In this document: positions 31,661 through 40,541 of the stretch, piece by piece
Layout of the letters: every line of letters starts with the position of its first letter
Position numbering within the stretch: the first letter of the stretch is position 1
Assembly (NCBI GenBank): GCA_036271315.1
Contig: DATBAV010000018.1
Span: 1 to 64,000, forward strand
DNA length: 64,000 nt
Direction: 5' to 3'
Source of the DNA: VRUE01 sp036271315
Lineage (GTDB): Bacteria; Actinomycetota; Thermoleophilia; Solirubrobacterales; 70-9
Made by a program: the position numbers and the translations under genes
Notes under the pieces: model-generated
Told to the model about the DNA's origin: nothing
Seen by the model: the letters and a program-made list of their open reading frames with translations, nothing else
Database searches by the model: none

Positions 31661-33127
31661 CTAGGGCTTTTTGCCTTCAGGCATAGCTGCTGGCTTTGCG
31701 GCCTGGGGGGAGCCGGCTGGTTTGGCTGACTGGGTGGGATGGCTCGGGTGAGTTGGATGAGCGGGGTGGGAGGAATCGGTGGGCTTGGAGCCGTTGGATT
31801 CGCCCGTGCCGGGTGAGTCTGAGCCGTCTCCCTCTTCCGGCTTGTTGCTTGCCGCTGTTTCCTGCCCATGGGTTGCGGCAGCCGGCGTCTGCTTTGCGTG
31901 GGCGCGTCCGTGCGGGTGTTCAACGCCGGACTTGCCAGGGGTTGGGGACGCGGAGCTGGCTTCCTCCGCGCTCGTGCCGGTGGGTGGGCTGTCAGGGGGT
32001 GACGCGGCGCTCTTCGCGACGGCACGGTTGCTCGCCGAGGAGGCAGCATGGGCCGCGCCGATCGCGCTTTGCGAGCCGTGCTGGGTCCAGGGACTGCCCG
32101 TCGAGTCCGCCCCCGATTCGGCCGACGAAGGAGTCGTCGCATCCGAGGCGGATTGGCCGCCGCCTCCGGCGCCGGATCGCACTGTCGGCGCCGGATCGTG
32201 ACTGCCGACGTGGATCAGGCCGCCTCTGTCTGCCGCTCCTACTCCGATCGCAGCGACCACCGCCAGCGCGGCTGCTCCCTTCAGCAGGGTCGCCGTGCCG
32301 ACCGATTTGGCAGCGGCTCCGCCAAGCAGCCCGCCGCTCGCGCCGGCGGCACCCGCGCCTCCTCCCGTCGTCGCGGCGCCTGCCCCGATCCCACCGCCGA
32401 GAACACCGCGCAGCAGTGCCGTCGCCGCGATCGCGGGAAGCGGTGAGATCGCGGCCAGGTCGCTCCGGCGCGAGTCGATTTCCTCGGCGAATTGCCGACA
32501 ATCGGCGCAGTCCCGCAGATGGGCGCGGATGTCACGGCGACGCCGAACCCTGCGGTCGCCGTCGGAAAGCGCCTTGGTGACGGCGGTGCAGTCCATGTCA
32601 CGTCCGGCGTCCATTTGGCGCAAGCCCAACCGCGCCTCGTAGAGCGTCTGCCGGGCGACCGCGGGAGAGGTCTCCAGTGCGGCCGCGATTTCCTCGAAAT
32701 CCAGGTCGGCGGCCTCCCGCATCAGGAGCGTTCCGCGCTGGCGCTCCGGTAGCGCGCCAAGGTCGACGATCAGCTGCCCCAGCCGCTGACGCGTCTCCAC
32801 CTGCTCGGCGAGGCTCTCTCCCGGGGCCGGCTCGCCATCCTCGAGCGGGACGCTCGCCCGCCGGCGGCGAAGCAAATCGATCGACTCGTTGTGGGCGATT
32901 CGGTACAGCCAGGGCTTCAGCGCGATCGTCCGCTTCTCGCCCGGGAGCGCGAGCAGCACCTTGATCATCGTCTCCTGCAGGGCGTCCTCGGCGTCCTGTC
33001 GGTTGCCCAGGATCGCCAGGCAGTAGCGGTACAGGGGCTGGTGGAACTCGCGGAAGATCTCGCTCAGGGCGCGCTCGTCGCCGCCGCTCGCTTCGCGGGC
33101 AAGGGTGTCGGTTGCGGTAGGACTCAC
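31661..33127 (-). CDS. ECF sigma factor fused to a zinc-anti-sigma-like domain, membrane segment and HP-rich tail
   Basis: 488 residues, GTG start. Residues 20-95 are sigma region 2 (EDALQETMIKVLLAL, KPWLYRIAHNESIDLLRRRR) and 115-172 are region 4 (LPERQRGTLLMREAADLDFE and EIAAAL...VARQTLYEARLG). His203, Cys207 and Cys210 form the HxxxCxxC motif of zinc-binding anti-sigma domains. A Gly/Ala-rich stretch leads to a membrane helix near 280-299, then about 190 residues of Ser/Pro/Gly/His-rich tail with HPAHPTHPSHPT. Regulator, its own inhibitor and an extracytoplasmic sensor-like part thus appear to be one chain. Several ECF groups have C-terminal extensions; this one would be self-restrained and membrane-tethered. 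Confidence 0.85.
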   Translation of the reverse strand: MSPTATDTLAREASGGDERALSEIFREFHQPLYRYCLAILGNRQDAEDALQETMIKVLLALPGEKRTIALKPWLYRIAHNESIDLLRRRRASVPLEDGEPAPGESLAEQVETRQRLGQLIVDLGALPERQRGTLLMREAADLDFEEIAAALETSPAVARQTLYEARLGLRQMDAGRDMDCTAVTKALSDGDRRVRRRRDIRAHLRDCADCRQFAEEIDSRRSDLAAISPLPAIAATALLRGVLGGGIGAGAATTGGGAGAAGASGGLLGGAAAKSVGTATLLKGAAALAVVAAIGVGAADRGGLIHVGSHDPAPTVRSGAGGGGQSASDATTPSSAESGADSTGSPWTQHGSQSAIGAAHAASSASNRAVAKSAASPPDSPPTGTSAEEASSASPTPGKSGVEHPHGRAHAKQTPAAATHGQETAASNKPEEGDGSDSPGTGESNGSKPTDSSHPAHPTHPSHPTQSAKPAGSPQAAKPAAMPEGKKP

Positions 33128-33262
33128 GCGCGGCTCGTCTTTTCGACCCGCATCCCATCAATGTAGGGGTATCGCGCTCTTGGCCTTTCATCCTGCCCTT
33201 CTCTGAGCAGGAACGTCGCCGATCGCGCGGTGTCAGTCCCTTCATTCTCGCCGAGCTCGTGC

Positions 33263-34015
33263 CTAATGGCTGTGTCCGTGGCCACTGACGGTCTGCCAGG
33301 AATCCCAGGTGATCTTGAGGATGACTGCGGTGATCGCGAGGCCGATCAGTGGGTCGGCGACGGGCGCTCCGAGGGCGACGACTGTCGCACTCGCGATCAC
33401 AGCTAGGCTCACATATGAATCGGCGCGGGCGTGATTACCGTCGGCGATCAACGCCGGGCTGTCGAGACGCTTGCCGGCACGACTGCGAATGATCGCTGCG
33501 ATCCGGTTCGCTCCGAATCCGATCAGCCCGGCGCCGGCGAGCGCCAGCAGGTGATCGGGTGTCTGGGGATGGATCAGGCGGGAGACGGCCTCAACCCCGG
33601 CGACGCAGGCCGAGATGAAGATCGCCGCTACAACGAAGAGGCCGGCGATTCGCTCGGCCCGGGCGGATCGCAGGATGAAGGCGATGCCAAGGGGAATCGC
33701 GGTTCCGGCGTCGCCGAAGTTGTGGATCAGGTCGGCCAGCAGGGCGACGCTGCCGCTGGCGAGGAAGATCAGGGTCTGGGCGAGGGCGCCGACGGCGAGG
33801 ATCGCGAGAGACAGGCCCACCGCGCGCAGTCCCTCGCGCGAGCGTTTGATGCTCGGGTCGATCAGGCCGTGGGAGTGCCCGTGGCCCTCGCGATCGTGAT
33901 GATGGCGATCCTCGTGAAGGTGGGGGCCGGCATGGGGGTGGGAGTGGATCAGCCCTCCGCCGTGGCGATGCAGGTCACCGTTCAGGAGCTCATATGACGC
34001 CGTTCTCCCGCTCAC
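33263..34015 (-). CDS. cation diffusion facilitator (CDF) transporter, short form
   Basis: 250 residues from GTG. The N-terminus is very His-rich (HSHPHAGPHLHEDRHHHDRE). Six hydrophobic spans follow, with the zinc-site motifs LLADLIHNFGDAGT and DGNHARADSYVSL (His/Asp on helices 2 and 5). The chain stops at GHGHSH straight after the sixth helix, so the usual cytoplasmic C-terminal dimerisation domain is missing. Probably a Zn/Co/Cd proton antiporter of the CzcD kind; the His-rich ends may collect or sense metal. Confidence 0.9.
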   Translation of the reverse strand: MSGRTASYELLNGDLHRHGGGLIHSHPHAGPHLHEDRHHHDREGHGHSHGLIDPSIKRSREGLRAVGLSLAILAVGALAQTLIFLASGSVALLADLIHNFGDAGTAIPLGIAFILRSARAERIAGLFVVAAIFISACVAGVEAVSRLIHPQTPDHLLALAGAGLIGFGANRIAAIIRSRAGKRLDSPALIADGNHARADSYVSLAVIASATVVALGAPVADPLIGLAITAVILKITWDSWQTVSGHGHSH

Positions 34016-34246
34016 CCCGCAGAGGCTAGTCGGCCCGAGAACGCGGCCGTCATCGGGACGGCATGGCGTGCTTCGCGTAGGCGTCGATCCCTCCCGGGCG
34101 CTCTCGTCGCTTCCTTTTACGTGCGCGCCGATCTGGTGCTGATGTCACACACGGACCGCCGCTCCAATACCACCTACCTACCCGTCGCCGTGGGACACTG
34201 GGTGGTGGAGTCGCCAATCGGCTATCCGACCTGAGCCGGAGCAACT

Positions 34247-34768
34247 GTGAATAGAACTCTTACCATCAGCCTCGCGTTGCTCTTCCTGCTGTGCGTTCCT
34301 GGGATCGCACACGCAGAGCGGCACCCGACGCCGAGAGAGAAAGCTGCCATCGAAAAGGCGGTGCGCAAGTCCTACGCAGATCATTACTTCAGGGTGCGCG
34401 TCTCCCACATTGAAGTCTCGACCGTGGAACGACGGTGGGCGACGGCCGTGGTAACGACCTTTCATCGGAAGGAACCCCACGCGCCCCTTGTCCAGCGAAT
34501 GCAGGAAACGTTCTACCGGACCGGGCAGGGCTGGGTGGCGTGGTTCAGCGTTGCTTGGCCCGACGTCGAAATGCCGATCGAGGTCGAACGAGATCTGGGC
34601 TTTGCCGGTCCGGCACCCCTGTTTGGAATCAGCGGGGAGGCCGCCGCCTTTATCGTCTTCGGCCTCATCGTCATAATTTTTCTCTTGTGGGTGTTCCGCC
34701 CTTGGGACAAGGATGAGCCAGAGTCTGAGATCTTGGTGATCCAACGAATTCGTCGCCCCCGCAGATGA
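34247..34768 (+). CDS. membrane-anchored exported protein
   Basis: 173 residues from GTG. Signal peptide 1-23 (LTISLALLFLLCVPGIAHA), an outside domain of about 100 residues rich in aromatic residues and charges (ADHYFRVRVSHIEVSTVERR, FYRTGQGWVAWFSVAWPDVE), then a C-terminal membrane helix (FIVFGLIVIIFLLWVF) with a cytoplasmic charged tail. Type I membrane topology. No domain recognised. The 231 bases upstream carry no gene and no clear promoter. Confidence 0.65.
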   Translation: MNRTLTISLALLFLLCVPGIAHAERHPTPREKAAIEKAVRKSYADHYFRVRVSHIEVSTVERRWATAVVTTFHRKEPHAPLVQRMQETFYRTGQGWVAWFSVAWPDVEMPIEVERDLGFAGPAPLFGISGEAAAFIVFGLIVIIFLLWVFRPWDKDEPESEILVIQRIRRPRR

Positions 34769-34837
34769 CGAGTAGCGCCAGGCCGTCGGCCTTCAACGAA
34801 TGTCTGCATCTATCGCACGAGGATGAGGAGCACCTCA

Positions 34838-36121
34838 ATGTCGCCTGAGCAGGGCGATACGCACCGGCTGGCCGCGCTCGTGGCACTCGTGAGCACGGCG
34901 GCCATTGCGGTCCTTGGCATCGACATCGTCCTTTCTCAGTTTCCCCGAGGGCTGATTGTCCTTGCTGGCCTCGCGATCGCATTCGCGGCGGCTTGGTACG
35001 GCCTGACCCGCACCGCAGGCGCGAGGCTGTTGGGATCTGGAATCGCGATCCTGGCAGTGGCGGTGACCGCTGCCGTGTTGATTGCTGACGGCGATCACGT
35101 CGCGCAGGCTCTAGCGATCATGGTGGGCCTGGGGCTGATGCTCCTTGCGACGCGATCGGCTTTCAAGGTCCACGTTCCCCTTCACCCAGCGCCGGACCCC
35201 CGCCACCCCGTGCTCTTCTACAACCCCAAGTCGGGTGGGGGAAAGGCCGAGAAGTTCCACTTGGCCGACGAGGCGCGGGCCCGTGGTATCGAGCCGATCG
35301 AGTTGAAGCTCGGCACCGACCTCGAGCAGCTCGTGCGCGGCGCGGTTGCCGATGGAGCCGACGCGCTGGCGATGGCCGGCGGCGATGGCTCCCAGGCCGT
35401 CGTTGCCAAGGTTGCCGCCGAGCGGGATCTGCCCTATGCCTGCATTCCGGCCGGGACCCGCAACCACTTCGCACTCGACCTCGGGGTCGACCGCGACGAC
35501 GTCGTCGGCGCGCTCGATGCCTTCGTCGGCGGTCGCGAAAGGCGAGTCGATCTTGCCGAGGTCAATGGCCGCGTGTTCGTCAACAACGTCTCGATCGGCC
35601 TCTACGCGGAGGCCGTTCAGCGCGAGGGCTATCGAGAGGCAAAGCTGCGGACCATCCTCGACACGCTGCCCGAGGTGTTGGGGCCCGAGGGCAAGGGGCT
35701 GGACCTGCGCTGGATCGGGCCCGAAGGGCATGAGCACTCCTCCGGCGCGGCGATTCTCGTCTCCAACAATCGCTATCGCCTCGGGCGTGCGGTGGGCTCG
35801 GGCACCCGGCCGAGGATCGACGACAAGCTGCTGGGGATCGCCGTTGCTTCCGCGCCGGTTGCGGGCCGCCGCCTCTTCCAGCGGCCTTGGCGAGAGTGGT
35901 CCTCACCAGCTTTCGAGGTGGACGCAGACGGCACGATCGCCGCGGGCATCGACGGCGAGGCCGTAACTTTGGATGCGCCGCTGCGCTTCAGGATCTTGCC
36001 GGCGGCGTTGGCAGTGCGGATCGCTGCCGCACATCCCGGAGCCTCTCCGTCCGCGGCGATGCCCGAGGGCGCCTGGGAGACCGTTCTTGCGCTGGTACGG
36101 ATCGCCTTGGGTCGAGCTTGA
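34838..36121 (+). CDS. membrane-linked lipid kinase (diacylglycerol kinase catalytic domain)
   Basis: 427 residues from ATG 34838, chosen over 34823 because GAGGAG lies at the right distance (34824-34829). Four N-terminal membrane spans (residues about 12-115) precede a DAGK catalytic domain: LFYNPKSGGGKAEKFHLADE (ATP loop), ALAMAGGDGSQAVVAKVAAE (GGDG) and IPAGTRNHFALDLG. The family phosphorylates diacylglycerol, sphingosine-like or polyprenol-type lipids. First gene of a three-gene run with a PAP2 phosphatase and a phosphodiesterase, 12 bases before the former. Confidence 0.9.
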   Translation: MSPEQGDTHRLAALVALVSTAAIAVLGIDIVLSQFPRGLIVLAGLAIAFAAAWYGLTRTAGARLLGSGIAILAVAVTAAVLIADGDHVAQALAIMVGLGLMLLATRSAFKVHVPLHPAPDPRHPVLFYNPKSGGGKAEKFHLADEARARGIEPIELKLGTDLEQLVRGAVADGADALAMAGGDGSQAVVAKVAAERDLPYACIPAGTRNHFALDLGVDRDDVVGALDAFVGGRERRVDLAEVNGRVFVNNVSIGLYAEAVQREGYREAKLRTILDTLPEVLGPEGKGLDLRWIGPEGHEHSSGAAILVSNNRYRLGRAVGSGTRPRIDDKLLGIAVASAPVAGRRLFQRPWREWSSPAFEVDADGTIAAGIDGEAVTLDAPLRFRILPAALAVRIAAAHPGASPSAAMPEGAWETVLALVRIALGRA

Positions 36122-36133
36122 GATCATCGCCCG

Positions 36134-36682
36134 ATGGCTGGGTGGCTCAATGAGGCAAAGGCGGTCGACACCGCCGTCTATGGCGCGATCGCTGCCAGCG
36201 AAACTCCGTCGCTGGACGTCGCCATGCGCGGCCTCTCCCGCGCTGCCGATCACAGCAAGCTCTGGTTCGCCGTCGCGGCTGGGTTGGCCCTCCTTGGCGG
36301 GCCCAATGGTCGGCTGGCGGCTCGAAAGGGCCTCGTCTCGCTCGGCATCGCCTCCGGCTTTGCCAACCTCGTCGCCAAGCCGCTGAGCGCCCGACGGCGC
36401 CCTGCGAGGAGGGAGGCCGAGGAGCTTGCGAGCCGCCACGTCCCGATGCCGCGCTCGAGCTCCTTCCCCTCCGGCCACGCCGCCTCCGCTTTTGCCTTCG
36501 CCACCGGCGCCGCCAGTGCGCAGCCGCCGCTCTCGGCGCCGCTGCGGGCGGTGGCGACGCTGGTCGGATACTCCAGAGTCCATACCGGCGTCCACTACCC
36601 CGCGGACGTGCTCGCGGGCGCGTTCATCGGGGTCAGCGCGGCTGAGCTGGTCGGCCACCTGCTCGACCGCGGACGACAATGA
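36134..36682 (+). CDS. PAP2-family lipid phosphatase
   Basis: 182 residues with the three phosphatase motifs: KPLSARRRP (82-90), SFPSGHAAS (PSGH at 112-115) and SRVHTGVHYPADV (147-159). The two histidines and Arg148 form the active site. Several hydrophobic spans place it in the membrane. It would remove phosphate from phosphatidic acid or isoprenyl phosphates, opposing or following the preceding kinase. Its stop overlaps the next start as ATGA. Confidence 0.92.
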   Translation: MAGWLNEAKAVDTAVYGAIAASETPSLDVAMRGLSRAADHSKLWFAVAAGLALLGGPNGRLAARKGLVSLGIASGFANLVAKPLSARRRPARREAEELASRHVPMPRSSSFPSGHAASAFAFATGAASAQPPLSAPLRAVATLVGYSRVHTGVHYPADVLAGAFIGVSAAELVGHLLDRGRQ

Positions 36683-38751
36683 GCATTCGGATCGTCTGGC
36701 GCGCCCTGCTGGTTTTGCTGCTGGACGCCCTCTCCCTGCTGCTGCTCTCCGCGCTGCTCTCCGGCTTCGTCCTCGACGGTGCTCTCGCCGCGCTCGGCGC
36801 TGCGGCGGCGATCGGCTTGCTCAACGCGCTGATCTGGCCGGTCCTGGCGCGGATCGCGCTGCCGCTCACGGTCCTCACCCTGGGCGGTGCGGCCCTGCTC
36901 CTCAACGGCGTTCTCGTCACCTTCGCCGTCAACCTCCTGCCCGGCGCCCACCTCGACGGGGTGCTCGAGGGGATCGTCGTCACGGTGGCGATGACGGCGC
37001 TCACTGCCGGCTTCTACTCGCTGCTGGCGATCGACGAAGACGACTCCTGGTACCGCAATGTCGTCCGCCGGCAGATGCGGCGGCGGGGGCAGCACGAGGA
37101 GAGCGAGGTGCCGGGCGTCCTCTTCCTGGAGATCGACGGCCTCGCCCACGACGTCCTGCACCGGGCGCTGGCCGCAGGCGACGCGCCCAACCTCGCCGCT
37201 TGGCTGCGCCGTGGCTCCCACCGGCTGAGCAGGTGGGAGACCGACTGGTCCTCGCAGACCGGCGCCTGCCAGGCGGGCCTGCTGCATGGTTCCAACGAGG
37301 ACATGCCGGCCTTCCGCTGGTGGGAGAAGGACCGCGGCGCGGCGATCGTCACCAACCATCCGCGCGACGCCGAAGAGCTGGAGCGGCGGCACTCGGACGG
37401 ACGCGGGCTGCTGCACGCGGGCGGTGCCAGCCGCGCCAACATCCTCTCCGGCGACGCGCCGCACTCGATGTTGACGATGAGCACGGTTCTGCACCGCCGC
37501 CGGCCGATCGGGGTCGACTATGCGGCCTATTTCGCTCGTCCCTACGCGGTTGCGCGCACGCTCGTGCTGGCGCTCGTCGACGTCTTCCGCGAGCGGCGGG
37601 CGGTGCGGCGGCAGCTCCGTGACGATGTCCGCCCGCGAATCGCCCGTCCGCGCTCATACGCCGCGGTCCGCGCCTGGGCCACCGTGGTTCAGCGCGACCT
37701 CCAGGTGGCCAGCGTCGTCGGCGACGTCCTCGCCGGCCGCCCGCTCGTCTACACGACCTTCCTCGCCTACGACGAGGTCGCCCACCACTCGGGGATCGAA
37801 CGCGACGACGCCCTCGCCGTGCTGCGCGACCTCGACCGCCAGATCGCCAGGATCGCCCTCGCCTGCGCCGACGCTCCGCGCTCCTACCGGCTGGTCGTCC
37901 TCTCCGACCACGGCCAGTCGCAGGGGGAGACCTTCCGCGATCGCTACGGGGAAACGCTCGAGGACCTGGTGCGGTCGGCTTGTGACCCGGAGAGCACGAT
38001 CGCGGTCGAGGAGGGAGAGGACGACGCGCTGGCCTACCTCAGCGCTGGCCTGACCGAGGTTGCCCGCGACGACACGATGGCGGCGCGCACGGTTCGCACG
38101 GCGACCCGCGGCCGTCGCGAGGGTGGCGTGGTGACACTTGACGCCGGGGTCCGCGAGGAGGTGGACCGGGCGCACGGGGGAGAGGTGCCGGAGCTCTCGG
38201 TGATGGCCTCGGGTTGCCTCGGCCTGATCAGCTTTCCGCGCGAGCCCGGGCGGGTGTCTTTGGAGCGGCTCGAGGAGCTCTATCCGCTGCTGGTCCCGGC
38301 CCTCCGCGACCACCCCGGGATCGGCTTCGTCCTGGTTCGCTCGGAGCGCTTCGGTGCGATCGCGATCGGTGCGGGTGGCACCCACTTCCTCGATGAAGAT
38401 CGGATCGAGGGCGAGGATCCGCTCGAGCTGTTCGGCCCGCGCGCCGCCGACCACCTGCGGCGCACCGACGGCTTCCCCCACTGCGCCGACCTGATGGTCA
38501 ACAGCACCTACTGGCCGCAGTTCGACGAGGTCGCCGCCTTCGAGGAGCTGGTCGGCTCGCACGGCGGCATGGGCGGGACCCAGGCGCACCCCTTCGTGCT
38601 GCACCCGGCCGAGCTCGCCTGGCCCGAGGAGGACGTGGTCGGCGCCGAGCGGGTCCACCGAGTGTTCCGGGACTGGCTCGCCAACCTCGGGCACGACGGC
38701 TACGCCAGCGAGGTTGCTTCGCCCGGCGCCAGCACCCGTAGCTCCGCCTGA
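36679..38751 (+). CDS. membrane phosphodiesterase (holin-like spans plus alkaline-phosphatase-fold domain)
   Basis: 690 residues. N-terminal 130 residues contain about four membrane helices of the Phage_holin_4_2 type (FVLDGALAALGAAAAIGLLN, TVLTLGGAALLLNGVL). The rest is a type I phosphodiesterase/nucleotide pyrophosphatase fold: VLFLEIDGLAHDVL (metal Asp), SSQTGACQAGLLHG (nucleophile Thr/Ser region), FLAYDEVAHHSG and VVLSDHGQSQGETF, plus GTHFLDED. It likely hydrolyses a phosphoester on a lipid head group or glycan outside the membrane. Coupled by ATGA to the PAP2 gene, and its 3' end overlaps the converging hydrolase by 52 bases. Confidence 0.88.
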   Translation: MSIRIVWRALLVLLLDALSLLLLSALLSGFVLDGALAALGAAAAIGLLNALIWPVLARIALPLTVLTLGGAALLLNGVLVTFAVNLLPGAHLDGVLEGIVVTVAMTALTAGFYSLLAIDEDDSWYRNVVRRQMRRRGQHEESEVPGVLFLEIDGLAHDVLHRALAAGDAPNLAAWLRRGSHRLSRWETDWSSQTGACQAGLLHGSNEDMPAFRWWEKDRGAAIVTNHPRDAEELERRHSDGRGLLHAGGASRANILSGDAPHSMLTMSTVLHRRRPIGVDYAAYFARPYAVARTLVLALVDVFRERRAVRRQLRDDVRPRIARPRSYAAVRAWATVVQRDLQVASVVGDVLAGRPLVYTTFLAYDEVAHHSGIERDDALAVLRDLDRQIARIALACADAPRSYRLVVLSDHGQSQGETFRDRYGETLEDLVRSACDPESTIAVEEGEDDALAYLSAGLTEVARDDTMAARTVRTATRGRREGGVVTLDAGVREEVDRAHGGEVPELSVMASGCLGLISFPREPGRVSLERLEELYPLLVPALRDHPGIGFVLVRSERFGAIAIGAGGTHFLDEDRIEGEDPLELFGPRAADHLRRTDGFPHCADLMVNSTYWPQFDEVAAFEELVGSHGGMGGTQAHPFVLHPAELAWPEEDVVGAERVHRVFRDWLANLGHDGYASEVASPGASTRSSA

Positions 38752-39461
38752 GGCGCCAGCTTGCGCATCCAGGTGGCGAGCTCGCGCGGCGGGGCGCGCA
38801 GCGGTTCGGGGCGCAGACGCGCGAGGCCGAATGGGTAGAGCGTGCCCCAGTGGATCGGTACCACCAGCTTCGCCGAGAGCAGCGCCGCCGCCCACGCCGC
38901 CCGCTCTGGATTGAGGTGCCCGGCGCCGATGTTCGTGCCCCAGCCCCAGATCGGCAGCAGGGCGAGGTCGAGTTTGCCGCCACCGATCGTCTCCATGCCG
39001 ACGAAGAGGTCGGTGTCCCCGGCGAAGTAGATGCGCCGCTGTCCGTTCAGTTCGAAGCCGACAGGCCGCGAGGCGCGCTCGAAGCGCCGGCCGCCGGCTG
39101 GGTGGTTCGCCTCGGTGGCGGTGATGCGGACCCCGCCCACGGTGCCAGAGTTGCCGGGGGCAAGCTCGCGGACGTCGCCGAAGCCGAGCTGCGCGAGGAA
39201 GTCCCCCGCTCCCGGTGCGGCGAGCACCGGCACCGTCCTGTTCAGCCGGCGCAGCGAGGGCAAATCGGCGTGGTCGTGATGCAGGTGGGAGATCAGCACC
39301 GCGTCGACATCCTCCGCTAGGTGCGGGTCCGGAAGCGCCCCATGGCGCCACAACGGGCCGACTCGGCGCCGCAGCACCGGATCGGTGAGCAGGCGGACGC
39401 CGTCGATCTCGACCAGGACGGTCGCGTGGCCGACGTAGGTGATCTGTGCCGCCGCGGTCAT
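38700..39461 (-). CDS. metallo-beta-lactamase-fold hydrolase (UPF0173/NAPE-PLD-like)
   Basis: 253 residues from ATG 39461 (MTAAAQITYVGHATVLVEID); the longer frame upstream is non-coding. The zinc motif ISHLHHDHADLPSL (HxHxDH), an aspartate in FAGDTDLFVG and His in VPIHWGTLYP are in place. The TYVGHATVLVEIDGVRLLTD opening is typical of the UlaG/NAPE-phospholipase D-like group, hydrolases of phosphodiester or ester bonds. The convergent overlap with the phosphodiesterase gene is striking. Substrate unknown. Confidence 0.9.
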   Translation of the reverse strand: MTAAAQITYVGHATVLVEIDGVRLLTDPVLRRRVGPLWRHGALPDPHLAEDVDAVLISHLHHDHADLPSLRRLNRTVPVLAAPGAGDFLAQLGFGDVRELAPGNSGTVGGVRITATEANHPAGGRRFERASRPVGFELNGQRRIYFAGDTDLFVGMETIGGGKLDLALLPIWGWGTNIGAGHLNPERAAWAAALLSAKLVVPIHWGTLYPFGLARLRPEPLRAPPRELATWMRKLAPQAELRVLAPGEATSLA

Positions 39462-39524
39462 CCCGCGACTCCACGGCTCGATGTCGGCACGAAGCAGACG
39501 CTTGGATTTTGGAGAAGAAATCTT

Positions 39525-39553
39525 TTGCTTGTGTCCCGAGGGGCAATTAGAGT
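39525..39553 (+). promoter_or_regulatory. sigma-70-type promoter
   Basis: TTGCTT (39525-39530), 17-bp spacer, TAGAGT (39548-39553) in an AT-richer stretch, about 75 bases ahead of the start of the DUF7144-like gene. Confidence 0.5.
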
Positions 39554-39630
39554 GAGCTTGGCGAGCAGCTGCCAAGTTGCCGGCTCGGGAAAGGAACGGA
39601 GCCGCACCGCCTTTGAGGAAGGAGAATTCA

Positions 39631-40038
39631 ATGGAGGCTGGTCAGAGTTCGAGGCCCCCTGTCGGAGGCCAGCGTTCCACCTGGATCGCATTCGCAGGAG
39701 TGATGATGGTGATCCTCGGTTCCCTCGACGCGCTCTGGGGGCTGGCGGCGATCCTCAACAACGAAGTGGTCGTGGTCGGCGGTCACGGCGCGCTGATCTT
39801 CGACCTCACGGCCTGGGGCTGGGTCCAGCTGATCCTAGGTGTCTTGGTCGGGCTTACGGGCATCGGCTTGATCGTCGGCAATGCAGTGGCTCGAGTCCTG
39901 GGGATTTCCCTCTTGGCGATAAACGCCGTCCTGCAGATCGTCTGGTTCTCGGCAGCGCCTCTGTGGGCTTTCCTGATGATCATCCTCGACGTCGTGATCA
40001 TCTACCAGCTGATGGTCAACTGGTCTGAGGAGGCGTGA
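39631..40038 (+). CDS. DUF7144-like four-helix membrane protein
   Basis: 135 residues from ATG 39631, preceded by GAAGGAGA. Four membrane helices: IAFAGVMMVILGSLDALWGL, LTAWGWVQLILGVLVGLTGI, VARVLGISLLAINAVLQIVW and PLWAFLMIILDVVIIYQLMV. The FDLTAWGWVQLILG signature and the final LDVVIIYQL match the family I know as DUF7144, widespread in actinobacteria without known function. Its stop is three bases away from the start of the next gene, which it precedes with an overlapping ribosome-binding site. Confidence 0.75.
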   Translation: MEAGQSSRPPVGGQRSTWIAFAGVMMVILGSLDALWGLAAILNNEVVVVGGHGALIFDLTAWGWVQLILGVLVGLTGIGLIVGNAVARVLGISLLAINAVLQIVWFSAAPLWAFLMIILDVVIIYQLMVNWSEEA

Positions 40039-40040
40039 CG

Positions 40041-40433
40041 ATGACGCTCGCGGACATCAGCTTCGGTGAAGGATTGCTCTTCATCTTCGAGTTCTTCCTG
40101 CTCTTCGCCTGGATCTGGATTCTCATCTCGATCATCGGCGATCTATTCCGCGACCACGAGCTGTCGGGAGTGGCGAAGGCCGTCTGGGTCTTCTTCTTGG
40201 TCTTCCTGCCGTTCCTTGGCGTGCTGCTTTATCTGATCGTTCGCGGTGGCGGTATGCGCGACCGCACGATCAAGGCCCAAGTCGATGCCAAGAAGGAGTT
40301 CGACAGCTACGTTCGAGGGCAGGCGCAGGCAGCCAGCCCTGCCGATGAGCTGCATAAGCTGAACGAGCTAAGGAAAAGCGGCGCGCTGTCGGCTGAGGAG
40401 TTCGACCAGGCCAAGGCAAAGTTGCTTGCCTGA
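40041..40433 (+). CDS. SHOCT-domain membrane protein
   Basis: 130 residues from ATG 40041, chosen because GAGGAGG (40027-40033) is at the right distance; a GTG at 40035 is too close. Two membrane helices (LFIFEFFLLFAWIWILISII and AVWVFFLVFLPFLGVLLYLI, the PLDc_N pattern), a linker, then a C-terminal SHOCT motif (LHKLNELRKSGALSAEEFDQ followed by AKAKLLA). Cotranscribed with the four-helix protein. Such pairs are thought to be envelope-stress proteins, but no function is established. Confidence 0.8.
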   Translation: MTLADISFGEGLLFIFEFFLLFAWIWILISIIGDLFRDHELSGVAKAVWVFFLVFLPFLGVLLYLIVRGGGMRDRTIKAQVDAKKEFDSYVRGQAQAASPADELHKLNELRKSGALSAEEFDQAKAKLLA

Positions 40434-40541
40434 GCGGCTTTCAATTCCTCTCGGTTGATGCGGTGGGTCACTTAGGCAGATCGCTGCAATCAGCTCTTGC
40501 CCATTTGGCATAGAAGCTTTGGAGCACTTCGTGTTTTGGTA

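Noticed and set aside
37654..39546. 630-codon minus-strand frame opposite the phosphodiesterase
   Set aside because: No recognisable motif; the sense strand has complete phosphodiesterase motifs and the minus-strand gene there is the 253-residue hydrolase in another frame.
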